Source: Plasmodium coatneyi (Eukaryota > Apicomplexa > Aconoidasida > Haemosporida > Plasmodiidae). Taken from it: DNA of 64,000 bases. Positions 59,305 to 64,000 of the stretch are shown piece by piece. The number at the start of each line of letters is the position of its first letter. Within the stretch, counting starts at the first letter, position 1. The stretch spans positions 92,501 through 156,500 of the forward strand of contig NC_033558.1 of the NCBI RefSeq assembly GCF_001680005.1, in the 5' to 3' direction. A program made the translations under genes and the position numbers. Under the pieces are notes generated by a model. The model made no database searches and had not been told where the DNA came from. It saw only the letters and a program-made list of their open reading frames with translations.

Positions 59305-60648
59305 TTACTCCCCCTCGTGAGCCTTCTGCAAGCGCTCATACTTTTGTTTCACCTCTTCGAGCTGCGGTGCACGAACGGACGGGTTGAGTGGTGATTGCGA
59401 TCCCAGTTGAAGCGTTCCCCATACAGAGGGAATCTCCGTAAGGGTATAGCTTCCTGGAAGGAATAAATTGCCAATGCAAAACCTACCTTCTCCTTCAATC
59501 TGTCCAGGTGTAACTTCTTCTCGTGAAATTCCTCGAATACATTTTTCGTAATGACGCTCGTTTCCACTTCGCTGTACTTTTTAATGGATTCATCCTTTTT
59601 CCTTTTCAGTTCATTCACAAGTTTCTTTTTGTTACATATGGCACTCTGCGATTCGTCCAGCGCGGTCTGCTTGTCTTGCAGTATCTTCTCCAGGTAGAGG
59701 TTCTTCTCATCGTAGTGCAGCTTTTTCTGCGGTGAGGGAGCAGCGGAAAAGCAGGGTAAGGCATTCTTTGTGGCATGGTTAAATTTATCCAGCTATATTC
59801 ACACGTGTACCTCTACTCAGATGTACTGATACCTCCACCCTGCACTTACCTCCGTCGATCGCTTTATTTTCTGATTGAGGTTTTCAATTTTTTTCTCCAG
59901 ACAGGTGCCTTTACTCCTTAAATTTTTATACCTTATCTGTAGCTGTTCGAAGTCCACGTGAATTAAATTTTCGTCCTTCAGTTTGAATGTGTTGAAGAGA
60001 GCAACCTGTGCCCGGAGCACGCTGTTATGCTCGTACAGCTTCCGCAGAGCTAGCACGTGCTTCCGGAATGCTTCTTCCTTTCCGCTGATTTTCAGTTGGT
60101 TCATGTCTTCCCTGATGAGGTAACTTCGGGAGGGGACATTAATCGTTTATACAGGTATGTATGTTCGTGCTCATACAGGGTCAAGCGCGGTTTTAGTAGC
60201 TCCTACATTTGGAGTGCCTAATCGCTTATCACGTCTACCCCATCAGTAGCACCCTCGGGGAGGAATTCACCAAATGAATAACCCAGTTGGGCCATGCAGC
60301 ATACCACAAGTTACTTTGCTTTACGATAGCCTCCTTAACGCAACGGAAAAACTCCTCCAGAAGCCCATCGGTCTCCTTCCTCATGTAGCAGTCTACCATT
60401 TTTAGACGATCCATATATTCAATCAGGGAGAGCAGAACCCCGTTATACTTATGCACATCCTCCGTTGAGTTGCTTTCAAAAATAAAATTGTCCTGGATAA
60501 AACTCAACAGTCGACGCTGTATCTGTCCGTTTTTTTCTTTTATCTGTTCATTTTCGAGAGACAGTTTTTCGTTTATTGCTTTCTCCGATTCGATCACCTC
60601 GTCGATGTTCTCTTCCGTGAGGTTTTTCGAGTACAGCCTGTGCATCAT
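59305..60648 (-). CDS. CCDC96/CCDC113-like axonemal coiled-coil protein
   Basis: Four exons in transcript order, 60305-60648, 59850-60111, 59487-59726 and 59305-59361, encode 300 residues. Every junction has GT and AG and matching phase. The whole protein is predicted coiled coil, starting EENIDEVIESEKAINEKLSL. The key match is ENLIHVDFEQLQIRYKNLRS followed by CLEKKIENLNQKIKRSTEV, which is the signature of the CCDC113/CCDC96 family (Pfam DUF4201, typically L-H-x-V/I-DFEQLKIEN). Those proteins sit on the axonemal doublets of motile cilia. The Plasmodium flagellum exists only in male gametes, so expression in male gametocytes is the natural prediction. It is somewhat shorter than human CCDC113 (377). 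The N-terminal 100 residues are not assigned. Confidence 0.78.
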
Positions 60649-61258
60649 TCGGGGGAATTATCACAAATTGACACCAACTTTTGTTCACCCCGACGACTGT
60701 GCTAAGCCGGTTCACACCAACTGTTCCTACACAGATGCTTCACCAGCGACGTTAAAAATACGATTAGCCCATGAAGGGACACAAAAAAAAGTCTAGCGGA
60801 AATGCATAGAAGAAGTACAAATAAGTTTCAAACACATCGCGGTAAATGGTGAGAAAAAAAAAAAAAAATTCTCGCAAAATGGGATGTCAGACGGAAGAGA
60901 TGGGCACTCCCTCTATTTTCCATCAAGCAGAGGATTTTTTTTTTTTTTTTTATTTCATCCGCCCTAAAATTAGTAGCCCATCAGAAAACCCTTTGGATTT
61001 TCCATTCTCCTACTAGGGCGGCTACTTCCACATATAGGGGTGCACATTCCATGTGACATTCCGTCGGTGTAGAATCCTTTCTCCGTCCTCCCCCCCATCC
61101 GTGTCTTCCTGCTCGCCGCGAAGAAAAAATTGTCCAAAAGGGGGGAAAAAAAAAGAGCAAGCGAATAAAAAGGTGGATCCTGCTGGGGAAAATATTCTTA
61201 TCCTCCTGAATCACTTGAATATCTGGAAGGGTGTGCAAGGTACGTTCTCCCCCCAGCG
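60649..61258. other. spacer upstream of the coiled-coil gene
   Basis: Probable promoter of the coiled-coil gene and 3' UTR of TIM14. It has A and T runs near 60850 and 60940. No gene is supported. Confidence 0.5.
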
Positions 61259-61870
61259 CTACTTTAGCAAAACGTCCTTCGCTTCGTTGACTTTGGCCGC
61301 AATATAGGTGGAGCCTGGAGGTTGGAAAGGCAACCGGGGAAGGAAAAAAAAAAAAAAAAAAAAAAAATACATGTGTAACTATATGTAGACGTCATACCTA
61401 CATAGTTGGAACGACGTGCGAATCGAAAAGGATAATTGGCGATGCACAGGTGGATCAGCTTTTCCAGCCTTTCGTTTACCAGATAGCTAAACCACCAATT
61501 ATCACGTGGGCACAACACCCAGGTCGCCCCGCTTCGCCGTTCTGCCGCTCCACCGCTGCACCTGTTTACCACACTTACCCCCATTGTCCGGGTGATTCTT
61601 CAGCATCAGCTGTTTGTGGACTTCCCTAATTCTCTCCCGGTTGGTAGTCGGGTTTATGTTCAGTATTTTGTAGGCCTCCGACTTGGACATGTTTCTTTCA
61701 AAACCCCTCATGTCATTTTTTAAAAAAAGGCTCCCTAAGCTTCTGTTAAATCCAGAGGAGGGAAAGAAATTTTTACTGCCGGGATTTATCTTCTGATTTT
61801 TCAGGTAATTCATTCCCTTCTTGGCGAACAGGATGCCTCCCCCGAAGAGGAGGATCACAACGGGCCACAT
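61259..61870 (-). CDS. PAM18: TIM14/PAM18, J-protein of the mitochondrial import motor
   Basis: Two exons, 61579-61870 and 61259-61314, encode 115 residues, matching human TIM14/DNAJC19 (116). Exon 1 begins MWPVVILLFGGGILFAKKGM, a single membrane anchor. It then has RGFERNMSKSEAYKILNI, and VHKQLMLKNHPDNGG holds the HPD tripeptide that stimulates Hsp70 ATPase activity. Exon 2 joins in phase 1 (G plus GC) and completes STYIAAKVNEAKDVLLK, the conserved C-terminal helix. The protein sits in the inner membrane at the TIM23 channel and activates mitochondrial Hsp70 to pull precursors into the matrix. The sequence is complete and no key residue is missing. COQ3, the next gene, is co-oriented. Confidence 0.95.
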
Positions 61871-62916
61871 GTTGCGCGGAGGTGGAAAAAGCCTTTTCCG
61901 TTCGTCTGGATAGGACTACCTATAGTTAGGACTGTATGGTTTGTTCGACTGTTTAATTCTACAGTTTGTCTGGCTTCTTCGTTTTCACTATCTTTGCGCT
62001 ATTTTGGCGTTGCTGTTCTTTCCTGTGTGCCTTCGTTTCGCATGCGCCAAGTGGGGCAGAAGTATCCTACGCCGCGTCGATGGTTCTACGCATTGACGTC
62101 CGTGTGAGCAAAGGGACGTCCTTCCACTGACACAATTATTTCTGCAGCGCCGCTAGCCAGGTAGGTGTTACTCTCTTCCTATACATATATACAGTTATGT
62201 ATGGCTACTCACATAGCAGCATTTCAACCGCTGACCAGCAGAGTTACTCTTAGCGTGAACCATCACGGGGTGGAAGGGGCCTTTCTCCTCCCACCATCCA
62301 CCGTGCGTTCGAGTGAGCATGCAAAAACGCCGGAGCGAGCAATTATCTCTGCATCCCACTGGTTGGCTAAGGTACGCATAAAATTTCCCTTCTGCAGCGG
62401 TACTGTTATATCCCCGCAGTTGTTCTTAAAAATAAATGGTTTTGGATGAACCTTCTTTGAGATTATTTTCTTGGGGATCCTTTTCTTTTTTTTTTTTTTT
62501 TTTTCTTTCCCATTTGAAGGGCAAAATTATTGTAAAAAAAAAGAGAGGTTTGCAAAAAAAAAAAAAAAAAAAAAAAAGAAAAATTAATTCGCCACGTTGT
62601 GGCTTGGCATACTAACCTTCACTGTGCCGCGACCCCCCTTGCACATCCTCAAAAGGAACAAATGAAGCAACAAAGTGAAGCCATAAAAAATATACAAAAC
62701 AGTGAACAGCTACACAAAATAGGAACAGCAGGATGGAGTGGGAGGTCTTTTCATATCACGGGGTTATTACATAACTTGGGAGCGCGCTCCAACTTGGAGT
62801 CAGCATTCCGTGGCTCCCCCCCGATAAACGAAGGCGGACAAATAAAGCAACTTCAGCCAACGAGTGCGAAAGTAATCTCGTACAAAGGGGATGTATACCG
62901 CATGTTCCGTGCTCAC
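61871..62916. other. spacer, likely holding the last COQ3 exon(s)
   Basis: It lies between TIM14 and the last resolved COQ3 exon. COQ3 lacks its C-terminal 40-50 residues (family motif near GMLYNP), so one or more short exons should lie here on the minus strand. I tested several AG sites and none gave the expected motif. Long A and T runs near 62485 and 62555 are present. Confidence 0.45.
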
Positions 62917-64000
62917 GTTCTGTAAATCGAAAAGGGCGCAGAGCTCACTCAGCTCGTCTGATCCGATAAACTGGTCGTAGTGGTGTGTGCCCTGGGGGGG
63001 GAGGTGAAAACAGAAGAAGTTAATACAAGCAGGCAAGCAAAGTAATAAAAAAGTGTATTCTTCCCTCCTAGAAGCATTTCAATAGTTACCTTTTTCACCA
63101 TCCCGGTGACATACTCAGCCAGCACAATAGAGTAAAAATAGGAGAGCAAATTCTTGTCGATCGTTGTAAAGACAACCAGAGCTTCGGGGGAACATAACTG
63201 ACTAATGCACCTAACGTACTCCTCCTTCTTCCCATTAGGCACATGCTCAATCACTTCGGACGAAACGATGACGTTATATTTTTTTCCCTCCTTCTTACTC
63301 CACTCTGTTAGGTCAGTTATGTCACAGTTATAGTACCTCTGTTTTATGTGCACATCTGAGCTGTTCCATGGGGTGTTCTCTGTTTGGCTATTCTTCCAGT
63401 TCGATTCTTGATCGGATGACCTGTGGTTCATGTGTCCTGTTCTGTTGCCTATATGTGGAGGAACTTCCTCGGGGGAATGACTCATCCCTGTGTAGTCTGC
63501 CCCCTCGGCCTGCTGTCTCCTGCGTGCCACATCTATCAGCTTACTGGACACATCAATCCCGTCGATGTTTATATGAACCTTCCTCCCGGGCACGTAACTG
63601 CACCCTGAACCTCGTCCTGTTATATCACTCTTGAGAAAAAAATAGGAAAAGTTCTTCCGCATGTATTCGCATAGTATCCCTCCGCCACAACCCACATCCA
63701 GAACATTTATCGTAATGTCTTCCTTTTTTTCATTTTCCCCTTTCCCCCCTTCTTTCATTTTCTCGAAAAAAAGGAATTCATAATTCTTGCAGATAAAGTT
63801 GAACCTGTGCTTGTTATAGTCGTGAAGGCTGTAGGTGTTTGCCCCTGCAACTTTGCAAAGTACGTCACACCATGTTCGCTTGTCTTTCCGTTTATCATTC
63901 CACCATTCGCTGTGCATCTGGTCGAAGAAGGACCGTTCTCTCTCGTCGAAGGTTTTGTTCCGCTGCTGCCTGTGCAGAAATGCCTTCCCTACATGTGCAG
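62917..64000 (-). CDS. COQ3: COQ3, ubiquinone biosynthesis O-methyltransferase (partial)
   Basis: Two exons are resolved, from 64000 (cut by the window edge) to 63090, and 62991-62917, joined in phase 0. The family start-of-domain signature is present as FFDQMHSEWWND. The SAM-binding motif I is VLDVGCGGGIL. IDGIDVSSKLIDVARRR is motif II. IVSSEVIEHVPNGKKEEYVR and ALVVFTTIDKNLLSYFYSIV follow, and the intron splits KK from GTHHYDQF exactly where the family has PKGTHTWEKF. An insert of about 65 hydrophilic residues separates motif II from the next strand. The enzyme methylates hydroxyl groups of the ubiquinone ring using S-adenosylmethionine, in the mitochondrion. Both ends are missing: the 5' part lies beyond the window, and the 3' part follows a GTGAGC donor at 62916 but is not located. 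Confidence 0.93.

Noticed and set aside
1..64000. tRNA genes, transposable elements, CRISPR arrays, telomere or centromere repeats
   Set aside because: None was recognised. I did not run a tRNA model, so a tRNA in the spacers cannot be excluded.

Overview
The window is nuclear DNA of a malaria parasite (Plasmodium). The evidence is an 18S rRNA gene that contains the annealing sites of the standard genus PCR primers (rPLU5 and rPLU6, from memory), long A/T homopolymers between genes, GT-AG introns with T-rich acceptors, low-complexity Asn/Lys/Asp inserts, and orthologues of typical Plasmodium genes. Coding regions are far less A/T-biased than in P. falciparum, which points to the simian/vivax clade (vivax, knowlesi, cynomolgi, coatneyi or inui). 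I cannot name the species.

Layout. 1-5082: one rRNA transcription unit on the minus strand (28S cut by the window edge, ITS2, 5.8S, ITS1, complete 18S). 5.1-13.3 kb: A/T-rich spacer holding one small five-exon gene (7633-8587, minus). 13.4-22.4 kb: an NSA1/WDR74-type WD40 protein (+), Mago nashi (four exons, -) and an IPI1/TEX10-type protein (-). 23.7-27.3 kb: exonuclease I (+). 28.1-34.6 kb: a 2155-residue kinesin with a kinesin-20-like position (-). 37.4-39.2 kb: a kelch-repeat protein (+). 40.65-50.5 kb: a very large TAF2 (TFIID subunit) in five exons (+), interrupted by a frameshift at a run of 30 A. 52.0-52.6 kb: a small two-exon gene (-). 52.8-58.9 kb: a giant Asn/Gly-rich protein ending in a degenerate kinase domain (+). 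59.3-60.6 kb: a coiled-coil protein of the CCDC96/CCDC113 flagellar family (-). 61.3-61.9 kb: the J-protein TIM14/PAM18 (-). 62.9-64.0 kb: the ubiquinone O-methyltransferase COQ3 (-, 5' end beyond the window, last exon or exons unresolved).

How the genes relate. Eukaryotic genes here are monocistronic, so neighbours need not share a pathway. Two patterns still stand out. Two predicted 60S-assembly factors (NSA1/WDR74 and IPI1/TEX10) lie within 18 kb of the rRNA unit, and two mitochondrial proteins (TIM14 and COQ3) are adjacent and co-oriented. From memory, the same gene set (COQ3, TIM14, TAF2, kelch, kinesin-20, exonuclease I, then an rRNA unit) occurs on P. falciparum chromosome 7, so this is a conserved core block rather than a species-specific accessory region.

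I found no mobile element, CRISPR array, virus or toxin gene. Exon structures were worked out by hand from splice dinucleotides, phase agreement and protein-family similarity; none is checked against transcripts.
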